A stretch of 64,000 bases of DNA from Bombyx mori (Eukaryota; Arthropoda; Insecta; Lepidoptera; Bombycidae), in NCBI RefSeq assembly GCF_030269925.1, contig NC_085127.1, positions 6,455,501-6,519,500 on the forward strand. The letters run 5' to 3'. How positions within the stretch are numbered: position 1 is the stretch's first letter; every line of letters begins with the position of its first letter. The notes below the pieces were generated by a model. The model was not told where the DNA came from. It saw only the letters and a list, made by a program, of their open reading frames with translations, and did no database searches. Below, piece after piece: positions 55,378 through 64,000 of the stretch. The position numbers were made by a program, and so were the translations under genes.

Positions 55378-55855
55378 GAAACTGATGATTCTTTCTTAAT
55401 ATCAAATCACATTGAGTTCTGATCAAAGTCAGTTTAAGGGAAAATCCAATAAAGCAATCGTTTCTCTAGTAATTTCCTGTCTTGTAATCTATACTTAATC
55501 ACGTGTTCAGTTTCTTCAATACGAAAATATGGCACGGAGCTCATACACATAATTACACTCGTGGGAAATCGGGAGTCGTCTTCTTATTTCGAATTGGATC
55601 AACATCGGAGGAATTTGCTTTCGAAATCTTTTCTTAAATTATGGTTTGTTTTTAAGGAAAAAATTATAATACGTAACGTGTTATAGTTTGATAAAAGTAT
55701 CAGTCGCCTACTTTTTTTTACGGCTAAATATGTTAAATTACACATTTACGCTTGTGGTATCGTGTAAGAAACATCTCTGAAACACCAAAAGTTAGTATAC
55801 CAGACTAACTCCACCGATTTAATGCGCTATGTCTTACAGAATGTGCAAACCAAGA

Positions 55856-55985
55856 TAAATAAATAAATATTTACTAACAATCACGCCACGTTAACTGGTC
55901 CCATGATAAGTTCGTAAAGAACTTGTGTTACAGGTACCAGATAACGGAAATAAATGTAAGATTTTTATTATACACAAAATCGTCA
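55856..55985 (-). mobile_element. tRNA-derived SINE, 3' part
   Basis: The reversed body of the SINE at 36141: 'aataaataaatatttactaa', 'cgccacgttaactggtccc', 'gaacttgtgttacaggtacc'. The head is missing. Confidence 0.75.
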
Positions 55986-56269
55986 ATATACATATGATAA
56001 AACACTAGAAGGAGGCGTATCTGTATATTGAATAAAATAACAAAACTATAGAAACGATTTTCATTTCATATAAAAGTTTTTGAAATTATTTTTATATACT
56101 GTCAGATGTCAGAAGTTAGATAGAAAATAATACCAAATTCTGTTAAAATCTGTTACCTAGCTTCTCATGCTCAACTGAATCATGCAAACTGAATTAACGT
56201 TGACGAAGTTCGATAAGCAAATATTTTGAAATAGTTCGATAAAATCTTTTGTTACCTCCGGATAAATTT

Positions 56270-56626
56270 TTTTGCTCTGAAGGTGAGTGGTTAACGTCGC
56301 CCATGGACTTCAGAAATGCTAAGCCTAGCCGCTGCCTAAAGTTAAGTAATCTCCAGAAGCCTCGTTTGAAGAAGGACAAGTCATAGAACTCGGGAAACAC
56401 CTGAGAGGAGCTCATTCCAAAGTCGAGTGGTACATGGCAAAAAATATCTCTAGAAACGCACTGTGCATAAACTCTGCTCCGGTGGCGGGCGGTGCGATGG
56501 TAAAAACTATGGATGATGGAATCAACTTAAATAATTCCTCAGAGCACTTCCCATGGAACATACGGTACAAAGTACAGAGAGAAGCTGAGTCCTTCCGGTC
56601 TCCCCAGTGTTCCAATTATTTCGCGG
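56270..56626 (-). mobile_element. CR1-like LINE, diverged 3' fragment
   Basis: The reversed C-terminal coding region is readable as LCTLYRMFHGKCSEELFKLI, then FYDLSFFKRGFWRLLNFRQR, with frame breaks between them. It is more diverged than the other CR1-like copies, and the usual 'gggcaataaa' tail is lost. Confidence 0.82.
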
Positions 56627-57164
56627 TTTTGATATTTTAGTACCTACATATTGGTTTTCGATGACGGTGACCACAAAATGACCGTAGCATCAACCCTAAT
56701 ATGTGTAGTACTGTAGCAGGACAATTGACCCGAAAAGTTATAGGTGTATGTGTAGGAGGGCTTAGGTCTACCAAATACCTACTACATGGAAAGGCGGATC
56801 TTTCACAAACAAGGGATATTTCAGTATATCTATCAATGGCCGGATACACGGTCGATATATCGCCAACTACGACGACGAACAACAGTAGTTCAACAGTAGC
56901 TTTTCATAACCCTGTTCCATTTTAATACTACCAAATTATTTAACAGAGATTGGCGTGAAAATGAGAAAACAACGTAATATTCTTAAGAGTTACAGTTACA
57001 TAAGGGCAGGTTGGGCATACGCCCGAGGGACCTGGGCGGGCCCCCCGGCGCGCACTCTGCGTGGCCGGGGGCTCCGTCTGTGGGGGAGTTTTGCTGGACT
57101 TCCACCGGGCGCGTCCGTAGGTGGCGGATAACGGGATCCTCTGGGAACAGTCCCACTCCCAGGG

Positions 57165-57273
57165 GTATCGTCCGATCTTTTTCGTTGCAAGGATTCTTAG
57201 GTGTTAGGGAGGTAGGTTAGGTGTAGGTGTAGGGTAGCCTAGTTAGGCTTTGCAACGAAAGAGATCGGATGAC
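57165..57273 (+). repeat. Long imperfect inverted repeat in the 5' leader
   Basis: 'cgtccgatctttttcgttgc' near 57167 pairs with 'gcaacgaaagagatcggatg' near 57252: about 24 bp with two or three mismatches, enclosing about 60 nt of GTAG-rich sequence. It could form the long closing stem (P4-like) of a leader structure, but a complete ribozyme fold was not found here. Confidence 0.7.
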
Positions 57274-57814
57274 GCGGACCAAAACCAGCAGGGGGAGTTG
57301 CGGGCTCTCCACGCCCTTCACTCGCTGAAGGGTGTTCCTCCTGGAGACGCTCGGGCTCCCTCTCTTGTCCCCTTTCTTCCCCCTTTTTGTTTTTCGGGTC
57401 ACGTCCGACCCGTTTCGGACGTAGCCCATGGGTGACGGTGGGCCACTTTTGGTCTGCCTTTTGATGGAGTAGTGAGCCGGCGTTGCTTATGCATCTTCCG
57501 GCCGCTGGTCGCCATGTCCCCGGCTTCGGCTACAGGGGCACGCCCTCCAGAGGGGGGCACCGGTATACCGGCGTGGCTTCGTCGTTGTTGCTCTTTTGAG
57601 CGTCGGGCGGTGGTCTGTCGTGTTGCTCGTTGCACTCGGCGGGCCGCCGGCCAACCCGTAAACCTCACCGCGTGGGGGACGGGGGCCGCTGCCGCGAGGC
57701 ACGGGGCCGCGAGGACGTAAACCTCTTTAAAAAATGCCCCAATCCTAAGCTCTGGTGCCCGGCGATGGGATGAATGGCTGGAGGGAGTCCAGTCCCGAGG
57801 GTACCAACCAGACC

Positions 57815-57980
57815 CCAGGGGACCGACCCCTGGTTAATAAAAAAGGAAAACAATGAAATATGGCACTTGTTAAAAAATTATTACCCCAGGAGGGTACCTC
57901 CCGCTCCGCGGGAGGAGAATCCCTCCGTGCGGTCGAGGAATCGGCCGCACGCTGCCCCACCGTTTCTGGGGGGGGCAAAC
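57815..57980 (+). promoter_or_regulatory. Conserved hairpin series at the ORF1 start
   Basis: CCAGGGG/CCCCTGG (57815-57821 with 57827-57833) precedes the ATG. After it come TACCC/GGGTA (57882-57886 with 57892-57896), CCTCCCGC/GCGGGAGG (57897-57904 with 57908-57915) and CGTGCGGTCG/CGGCCGCACG (57926-57935 with 57942-57951, one G-T wobble), then TGCCCCA with a G-run. The sequences of the third and fourth stems differ from those at 28768-28822 while pairing is kept. Confidence 0.65.
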
Positions 57981-60256
57981 AATGCCACGATGAAGGGGGC
58001 GACAGCACGGGTCGCGTAAGGGATCGAGTTCCCACCGTGCTCCTCGAACGATGCGACAGCCTGTTCTCGCTTCACTCGGCGCGAAGCTCCGCGAGGGGCG
58101 ACGCGTCCAGTGGGAGGGAGACGCCAGTGCTGTTCGCAGACAGCGCGCAAAAGCGGACTCGGCGGAAGCGGAAGTCGGCTCGACGGCCGGCGTCCTCCGC
58201 TCCGTCTGACTCGTCCGAGGGTGAGCCTGCCAGCGCCAAATATATGGCGTTGGCGGAAGGGCCGGCGACTGCTGCGGCGTCGCCCGCCACTGATTTAGAG
58301 ACTCGTTCGTCTCGCGGACTGGCTGCTGCCTCCTCGGCGCAAACCAGGGCCGCCCGCCGTGAGGCCAACGAACCTATAAAAAACGGAGAGGTTGAGCATC
58401 TGGAGCGCTCCCTTACCGAGGTGGGTCCCTCCGACCCCCTCAGAACATGTGATATCGCCCAGAAATTAGTGGCTGCGGTAGTGAAGAAGTCGGCCAAGGG
58501 CCTAAAGGGCGACTGCGTGCGGGCCCTAAAATCGGCTACCTCCTCCCTGGAGGAGCAAATGGCAATTGCAGTAAGCCGCACCACGAATGATGAAACGGTG
58601 GGTCTACGAAAAACAGTGGACCTGCTGCACGCCCGACTGGCCCAAATCAGTGCCGAAAACGATCGCCTTCGGCAGGAGAACGGGCAGATGAAGGTCGACA
58701 TGGCTGAGATGCGCACGCTCGTGAACGACTTAGTCGAGAAGCAGTGCAACTCGGCCCCTGCATCTACTCCGCTCGAGACAGAAGAGGCCAACGAGGCCGA
58801 GGAGTTGAGGCGGCGGCTCCTAATACAGGAGGCACGCAGCTCGAACGTGGAGCGTGCGAGACCGCCCCTCGCTCACGAGAGAAAGGGAGAAGCACCAACA
58901 CCGGCACCCCGCAGGATCATGAAGACGACCGCCAGCTCTAACGCGGTATCAAGGGCCACCAAAACATATGGCGGCCCCAAAACCAAAATGGGCGTAACTC
59001 CTGCGGCACGTCCCGCCGCGATTGCTGCTGCGAGGGCAACAACGTCCGCCCCTCCGAAGACACCGGCGTCTGCTCCTGCCCCTACCCAGCCTGTGAAGGC
59101 GGGGCCTGGCAGGAGCCGGACTAAGAAAAATAGGAGCGTCAACGCCGCAAAACCGGCCCCGACCCCCCAGCCCCGCCCACTGCCCCCTGCCCCGGCCAAT
59201 ATGGAAGAGGCCTGGACGACGGTAGTGCGGCGTGGGCCTAGGAAAGTGGCGGCGCCTGCTGCGCCGCGTCCCAAGCCCGCCCCTACGGCCACCGCTCCCC
59301 GCCAAGAGGGTCGAGCGGAGCCGAGGGGCCAAAAAGGAAGAAGAGGAGCACGCAGAAAGCCGCGCGCCCCGCGGTCGGCTGCAGTGGTATTGGAGCTGCT
59401 GCCGGCCGCCAAAGAAAAGGGCATCACGTACCACGACGTGATGACCCAGGCGCGCGGCGGCGTAAATGTGGACGCCCTCGGCGTGGAGGGTGGCGTCAAG
59501 GTCCGGCAGACGGCCAACGGGGCTCGTCTTTTGGAGTGCCCCGGCGAAAACACGAACGCCGCGGCCGAAAAACTGGCGGCCCGGCTTCGAGAAATTCTGC
59601 CGGACCCCGAGATGGTGCGCATCGCGCGGCCCGTGAAGATGGGAGAAGTTAAAATCACGGGCCTCGACGAGTGCGCCACAAAGGAGGAGGTCGCCGCAGC
59701 CATTGCGTCGCAGGGCAACTGCGCCCTCGCCGACGTCAAAGTCGGAGAGCTCCGGGTGACATATTCCGGAACCCGGACGGCGTGGGCGCGTTGCCCGATT
59801 GCAACGGCGACCCTCCTGGCCACCCCTCCACAGGGGCGGCCTTCCGACAGCCCAGGAAGGCTGCGCGTGGGCTGGGTAGTGGCCCACGTGCAGCTGCAGG
59901 ATGCCAGGCCGTGGCGTTGTCTTCGGTGCTTCGGCACCGGCCACGGCCTCGCCAAGTGCCCCTCGACCGTGGACCGCAGCGGCTTGTGTTTCCGCTGCGG
60001 CCAACCGGGGCACAAGGCAGCCTCCTGTACCACAGCCGCGCCGCACTGCGTCTTGTGCGACGCGGCCAAAAGGAAGGCCGACCACCGGGCCGGGGGCCCG
60101 GCGTGTAAATCCGCCCCCTCCTCTACAAAAACGAGGAGGGGCGGAAAGAAAAAGAAGCCGGCTGCAAAAAGGGCAGCCGGTGAGTCAGCTCCCGCCGCGG
60201 CACCAGAGCAGCCGCAGGGCGGGACAGACGAGGGAGCGATGGACGTAGCCCCGTAA
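57860..60256 (+). CDS. R1-clade ORF1 (Gag-like, coiled coil and zinc knuckles)
   Basis: 798 residues from ATG 57860; the start is supported by alignment with the first element (LLPQEGTSR against LVPQEGTAR). A probable coiled coil spans about residues 249-296 (heptad-like LLHARLAQISAENDRLRQE). An Ala/Pro/Arg-rich middle is probably disordered. A folded C-terminal region contains CLRCFGTGHGLAKC (from C687) and CFRCGQPGHKAASC (from C710), both CX2CX4HX4C, and a third looser C-C-H-C cluster. The role is binding element RNA and forming the ribonucleoprotein. No internal stop is present, in contrast to the first element. It ends at TAATG, overlapping ORF2. Confidence 0.9.
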   Translation: MALVKKLLPQEGTSRSAGGESLRAVEESAARCPTVSGGGKQCHDEGGDSTGRVRDRVPTVLLERCDSLFSLHSARSSARGDASSGRETPVLFADSAQKRTRRKRKSARRPASSAPSDSSEGEPASAKYMALAEGPATAAASPATDLETRSSRGLAAASSAQTRAARREANEPIKNGEVEHLERSLTEVGPSDPLRTCDIAQKLVAAVVKKSAKGLKGDCVRALKSATSSLEEQMAIAVSRTTNDETVGLRKTVDLLHARLAQISAENDRLRQENGQMKVDMAEMRTLVNDLVEKQCNSAPASTPLETEEANEAEELRRRLLIQEARSSNVERARPPLAHERKGEAPTPAPRRIMKTTASSNAVSRATKTYGGPKTKMGVTPAARPAAIAAARATTSAPPKTPASAPAPTQPVKAGPGRSRTKKNRSVNAAKPAPTPQPRPLPPAPANMEEAWTTVVRRGPRKVAAPAAPRPKPAPTATAPRQEGRAEPRGQKGRRGARRKPRAPRSAAVVLELLPAAKEKGITYHDVMTQARGGVNVDALGVEGGVKVRQTANGARLLECPGENTNAAAEKLAARLREILPDPEMVRIARPVKMGEVKITGLDECATKEEVAAAIASQGNCALADVKVGELRVTYSGTRTAWARCPIATATLLATPPQGRPSDSPGRLRVGWVVAHVQLQDARPWRCLRCFGTGHGLAKCPSTVDRSGLCFRCGQPGHKAASCTTAAPHCVLCDAAKRKADHRAGGPACKSAPSSTKTRRGGKKKKPAAKRAAGESAPAAAPEQPQGGTDEGAMDVAP

Positions 60257-63200
60257 TGGGTTGCGTCCATCGCTTCCTCCAATGTAATTTGAACCACTCC
60301 GCCAGGGCACAGGATCTCCTCGTCCACACCATGGCGGAGTGGTCAATCGATGTTGCTGTCGCTGCGGAGCCGTATTTCGTCCCCACCGACCAGGACTGCT
60401 GGATGGGGGACGTCGACGGCTCCGTGGCCATTGTGTTGAGACAGTCCGCGGCGTTACCCCCCTTGGATATGGTGGCCAGGGGACCCGGGTACGTCGCGGC
60501 TAGGATCGACGGGACCGTCGTGATCGGGGCGTACTTTTCTCCGAACAGGAGCCTCGCCGAATTCGAACGGTTTCTGGGCGGGCTCGAGGCGCTTTTACAC
60601 CGCCTCGGGTCCCGCCCTGTCATCGTCGCGGGGGACTTCAATGCCAAGTGCACGGCTTGGGGTTCCCCCCGCACGGATGCGCGAGGCGAGGCCCTTTCGG
60701 AGTGGGCGATCGCGATCGGCCTCTGTCTCCTAAACAGAGGCACGGTCGCGACTTGCGTGCGGTGGAACGGGCAATCTCACGTGGACGTTACGTTCGCGTC
60801 CCCGTCCGCCGTGCGCCGCACCCGCGGCTGGCGCGTACTCGAGGGGGCGGAGACGCTCTCGGACCACAGGTACGTCCGATTCGAGCTCTCCGCCTCCTCC
60901 TTGTCGTCGTCGTCAGCCGCGGGCGCCCGCGGTGAGGAAGAGCTCCCGCAAGGTGCGCCCCGTTCGTTCCCCAGGTGGGCCTTGAAACGAATGAACAAGG
61001 AGTTGCTGATGGAGGCGGCCGCTGTTGCTGCGTGGGCGCCAAAACCCGCGCGGCTCGCGGACGTGGATGCGGAGGTCGACTGGTTCCGGGGCACCATGGC
61101 AAACATTTGTGATGCCGCCATGCCCCGGGTCGGCCCCCGAGCACCACGTGGGGGTGCATTCTGGTGGTCGCCCGAGATCGCAAGACTCCGAGAGGAGTGC
61201 GTGAGGGCGCGCCGCCGGAGCGCACGCCACCGCCGCCGCCGTAGTCGCGACGCAACGTTCGCGGAGACGGCGGCCCGGCTGCACGCTGACTGTCGTCAAA
61301 AGCAGACGGCGTTGCAGCTGGCCATCGGCGAGGCCAAGAAGCAGAGCATGAAGACTCTCCTGGAGTCGCTCGACGAAGATCCCTGGGGGCGCCCATACAA
61401 GATGGTTCGCAGGAAACTGCAGCCGTGGGCGCTCCCGGTGACCGAGCGGCTCCAGCCTCGGCAGCTGCGGGAAATAGTTTCCGCGCTTTTCCCGCCAGCA
61501 GCGGGGGGAGACTTTGAGCCCCCCCAGATGGACGCCACGTGGGGCACGCCTCCGCGTCGCCCCAGCGTTCCCGCTGCCGAGGAGCCCCCTCCCCCTATCA
61601 CGGGGGCGGAGATCCATGCGGCCGTGTCCAAAATGAGAGCGAAGGACACGGCCCCCGGCCCTGACGGCGTTCACGGCCGGGTCTGGAGCTTGGCCTTCGA
61701 GGCCCTAGGGGACCGGCTCGGGGGGCTTTTCGAAGCGTGCCTCGAGTCGGGACGGTTCCCGTCGAAATGGAAGACGGGCAGACTGGTCCTTCTGCGGAAG
61801 GACGGGCGCCCCGCGGACTCACCCGCGGGCTATCGCCCCATCGTGTTGCTGGACGAAGCGGGCAAGATGCTCGAGAGGATCGTCGCGGCCCGCATCGTCC
61901 GGCACCTGACCGAGACGGGTCCCGATCTTTCGGCGGAGCAATACGGCTTCAGAGAGGGCCGCTCGACTATCGACGCAATTCTGCGCGTGCGGGCCCTCTC
62001 CGACGAAGCCGTATCCCGGGGCGGGGTGGCGATGGCGCTATCCTTAGATGTAAGGAACGCCTTCAACACCCTGCCCTGGTCGGTGATTGCGGGGGCGCTG
62101 GAGTATCACGGCGTCCCCGCATACCTCCGCCGACTGATTGGCTCCTACCTCGAGGGCAGGTCGATCCAGTGCATCGGACACGGTGGGACGATGTACCGCT
62201 TCCCCGTCGAGCGCGGTGTTCCGCAGGGGTCTGTCCTGGGCCCCCTGCTGTGGAACATCGGCTACGACTGGGTCCTGCGGGGCGTCATTCGGGGTCCCCT
62301 CCCCGGGCTGAGCGTAATATGTTACGCCGACGACACGTTGGTCGTGGCTCCGGGGAGGGACTACCGGGAGTCTGCCCGTCTGGCGTGCGCAGGCGTGGCA
62401 CACGTCGTCACTAGGATCCGACGGTTGGGGCTCGAGGTGGCGCTCGATAAAACCCAGGCCCTGCTTTTTCACGGGCCGGGACGAGCGCCGCCTGTGGGTG
62501 CCCACCTCGTGATCGGAGGCGTCCGCGTCGGGGTTGGGGTGACCGGTCTTCGGTACCTCGGCCTCGAACTGGATAGTCGGTGGAACTTCCGCGCTCACTT
62601 TGAGAAGTTGGGCCCTCGACTGATGGCGACGGCCGGCTCTCTGAGCCGGCTGCTTCCAAACGTCGGGGGTCCCGATCAGGTGGCGCGCCGCCTCTACATG
62701 GGGGTGGTGCGGTCGATGGCACTATACGGGGCTCCCGTATGGTGCCGCGCCCTGACCCGCAAGAACGTCGCGGCTCTGCGACGTCCGCAGCGTGCGATCG
62801 CGGTCAGGGCGATCCGAGGATACCGCACCGTCTCCTTCGAGGCGGCGTGCTTGCTCGCCGGGGCGCCACCCTGGGACCTGGAGGCGGAGGCGCTCGCTGC
62901 CGATTACAGGTGGCGTAGCGACCTCCGCTCTAGGGGGGAAGGGCGCCCCGGCGAAGGTGTAGTTCGAGCGCGGAGGCTCCACTCTCGGCGGTCCGTGCTG
63001 GAGGCGTGGTCTCGCCGCTTGGCGGACCCGTCGGCCGGCCTCCGAACCGTCGAGGCGGTCCGCCCGGTTCTCGCGGACTGGGTGGGCCGCGACCGCGGAT
63101 GCCTCACCTTCCGGCTAACGCAGATGCTTACCGGCCATGGTTGTTTCGGCCGGTACTTGCACAAGATAGCCGGAAGGGAACCGACGGCGCAGTGCCACCA

Positions 63201-63504
63201 CTGCGCGGACCGCGACGAGGAAGACACAGCGGAACACACGCTGGCGCGTTGCTCTGGATTCGACGAGCAACGCGCCGCCCTCGTCGCGGTCATTGGAGAG
63301 GACCTCTCGCTGCCGCGCGTCGTGGCTACGATGCTCGGCAGCGACGCGTCCTGGAAGGCGATGCTCGACTTCTGCGAGTCCACCATATCGCAGAAGGAGG
63401 CGGCGGAGCGAGAGAGGGAGAGCTCTTCCCTTTCCGCACCGATCCGTCGCCGTCGAGCCGGGGGCCGGAGGCGGGAATACGCCCGTACGTCCCGGCCCCT
63501 GTAG
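60256..63504 (+). CDS. R1-clade ORF2: APE endonuclease-reverse transcriptase
   Basis: 1082 residues. Endonuclease: VAGDFNAKCTAWGSPR and LSDHRYVRFE. Reverse transcriptase: KDTAPGPDGVHGRVW, AEQYGFREGRSTIDAI, RGVPQGSVLGPLLWN, catalytic Y690-A-D-D693. Terminal zinc motif: C980-x2-C983-x10-H994-x4-C999, two residues longer between C and H than in the first element. Compared with that element there are extra residues in the linker after the endonuclease (a Ser-rich run, about SLSSSSAAGARGEEE). The ATG overlaps the ORF1 stop, suggesting reinitiation-coupled translation. Frame and motifs are intact, so this copy could be active. Confidence 0.93.
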   Translation: MGCVHRFLQCNLNHSARAQDLLVHTMAEWSIDVAVAAEPYFVPTDQDCWMGDVDGSVAIVLRQSAALPPLDMVARGPGYVAARIDGTVVIGAYFSPNRSLAEFERFLGGLEALLHRLGSRPVIVAGDFNAKCTAWGSPRTDARGEALSEWAIAIGLCLLNRGTVATCVRWNGQSHVDVTFASPSAVRRTRGWRVLEGAETLSDHRYVRFELSASSLSSSSAAGARGEEELPQGAPRSFPRWALKRMNKELLMEAAAVAAWAPKPARLADVDAEVDWFRGTMANICDAAMPRVGPRAPRGGAFWWSPEIARLREECVRARRRSARHRRRRSRDATFAETAARLHADCRQKQTALQLAIGEAKKQSMKTLLESLDEDPWGRPYKMVRRKLQPWALPVTERLQPRQLREIVSALFPPAAGGDFEPPQMDATWGTPPRRPSVPAAEEPPPPITGAEIHAAVSKMRAKDTAPGPDGVHGRVWSLAFEALGDRLGGLFEACLESGRFPSKWKTGRLVLLRKDGRPADSPAGYRPIVLLDEAGKMLERIVAARIVRHLTETGPDLSAEQYGFREGRSTIDAILRVRALSDEAVSRGGVAMALSLDVRNAFNTLPWSVIAGALEYHGVPAYLRRLIGSYLEGRSIQCIGHGGTMYRFPVERGVPQGSVLGPLLWNIGYDWVLRGVIRGPLPGLSVICYADDTLVVAPGRDYRESARLACAGVAHVVTRIRRLGLEVALDKTQALLFHGPGRAPPVGAHLVIGGVRVGVGVTGLRYLGLELDSRWNFRAHFEKLGPRLMATAGSLSRLLPNVGGPDQVARRLYMGVVRSMALYGAPVWCRALTRKNVAALRRPQRAIAVRAIRGYRTVSFEAACLLAGAPPWDLEAEALAADYRWRSDLRSRGEGRPGEGVVRARRLHSRRSVLEAWSRRLADPSAGLRTVEAVRPVLADWVGRDRGCLTFRLTQMLTGHGCFGRYLHKIAGREPTAQCHHCADRDEEDTAEHTLARCSGFDEQRAALVAVIGEDLSLPRVVATMLGSDASWKAMLDFCESTISQKEAAERERESSSLSAPIRRRRAGGRRREYARTSRPL

Positions 63505-64000
63505 GTGGCGGCCTCCCCCCGGTGAAGGTCAAGGGGCGACCTGAGGGGGTGAGGCCGCGCGGCGCGCTACCAGCACTCTAGCGCGCTGCCGTGGAGTGAA
63601 TAGAGCGACCGGTCGACGGTGTATCGCGTCCCGACCCGGCAGGCTGGTTCTGGTCCAGCGGGGTATTCCGGGACACCAGCGGCACCGTCTGGGCGGCCCG
63701 ACGGGCTGCCGTACCGAGACGGCCGACGTTTCAGAGCCTTCGATTCGCCTCGAAGGCTCCGTCGGCTGGGCGTCCTTGGGGTGAGCCGCGCCGTCTGGTT
63801 GTAGTGTTGACCGCGGTAGCCCCCCTACCTCATCCGGGTTCTGACCTCGGAGGGGATCGGACGTCGGGTGTAAGAGTGCAGAGGAGTCGTTTAGTGGGTG
63901 GGCTCTAAAATCCTTGGGCCCGCGGTCTGCTCACAACACCATGCAGATCGTTGAGTCTCACATACCCCGCGCGCCCCTTTTGCGCGGGGACCTCGTAGGA
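63505..64000 (+). other. 3' UTR of the second R1-clade element, incomplete
   Basis: GC-rich and non-coding. It includes GCTGG/CCAGC plus 'ggggtattccg' at 63643-63670, the counterpart of 34641-34668. No poly-A occurs before the window ends, so the UTR is longer than 496 nt, or a fusion follows. Confidence 0.75.

Larger units (their letters stand above)
57001..64000 (+). mobile_element. Second R1-clade LINE, both ORFs open, runs off the window
   Basis: Base composition changes sharply to GC-rich at about 57000, followed by a ~860-nt leader, ORF1 (57860-60256), ORF2 (60256-63504) and at least 496 nt of 3' UTR without a tail by 64000. The layout, TAATG junction and protein motifs match the element at 28132, but the proteins are clearly divergent, so this is a separate lineage. 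Since no boundary or duplication can be seen, the exact start and the target are unknown. It is antisense to dpr. Confidence 0.9.

Noticed and set aside
43509..57000. Upstream dpr exons (signal peptide and first half of Ig1)
   Set aside because: I read the minus strand for a Cys-containing Ig segment with a compatible donor and found none that I could support.
58873..60327. 484-codon minus-strand open frame
   Set aside because: It lies antisense to ORF1 of the second R1-clade element. Its translation is Ala/Ser/Gly/Pro-rich low complexity produced by high GC, and it has no domain.
1..64000. CRISPR array, prokaryotic operons, rRNA genes or TTAGG telomeric repeats
   Set aside because: None was seen. 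The only regular repeats are the 94-bp tandem array and the 162-bp duplication, neither with spacers, and no TTAGG runs flank the R1-clade elements.

Overview
This window looks like nuclear DNA of a silkworm, Bombyx mori or its sister B. mandarina. The background is AT-rich and intron-like, and it carries about ten recognisable Bm1 SINEs plus older remnants, Helitron-type elements ending in CTAG, and lepidopteran non-LTR retrotransposons. There are no bacterial operons, rRNA genes, CRISPR arrays or confirmed tRNA genes.

The only host gene I can support is a member of the dpr (defective proboscis extension response) immunoglobulin family, closest to dpr4/dpr5. It lies on the minus strand. Four exons are visible, at 43298-43508, 41846-41945, 22724-22881 and 19873-20105, and their splice sites and reading phases agree exactly. 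They encode the second half of Ig1, all of Ig2 and the C-terminus. The signal peptide and first half of Ig1 must lie upstream, and I could not find them in the window. The 18,964-bp intron between the two Ig2 exons holds two large retrotransposons.

Layout. 1-19.8 kb: DNA downstream of dpr, with Helitrons, Bm1 copies, LINE fragments and one exact nested insertion. 19.9-43.5 kb: the dpr exons and introns, with a CR1-like LINE on the minus strand (about 23.8-27.5 kb) and a complete R1-clade LINE on the plus strand (28132-35039) bounded by a target-site duplication. 43.5-57 kb: AT-rich DNA, probably upstream intron or flank, with Helitrons, two 5'-truncated copies of the same R1-clade family, a 94-bp tandem array and a 162-bp duplication. 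57-64 kb: a second, divergent R1-clade element with both ORFs open, running off the window.

The two R1-clade elements are the most interesting content. Each encodes a Gag-like ORF1 with CCHC zinc knuckles and an ORF2 with APE endonuclease, reverse transcriptase and a terminal CCHC motif. The ORFs overlap at TAATG, the stop-start arrangement described for the silkworm element SART1. Neither the complete copy nor the two truncated copies sits in rDNA or telomeric repeats. The first 108 nt of the complete element fold on paper into the double-pseudoknot topology of an HDV-like self-cleaving ribozyme, with helix P1 beginning at nucleotide 1. Both elements also carry a series of hairpins around the ORF1 start, two of which show compensatory base changes. 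All foldings were done by eye and need computation.
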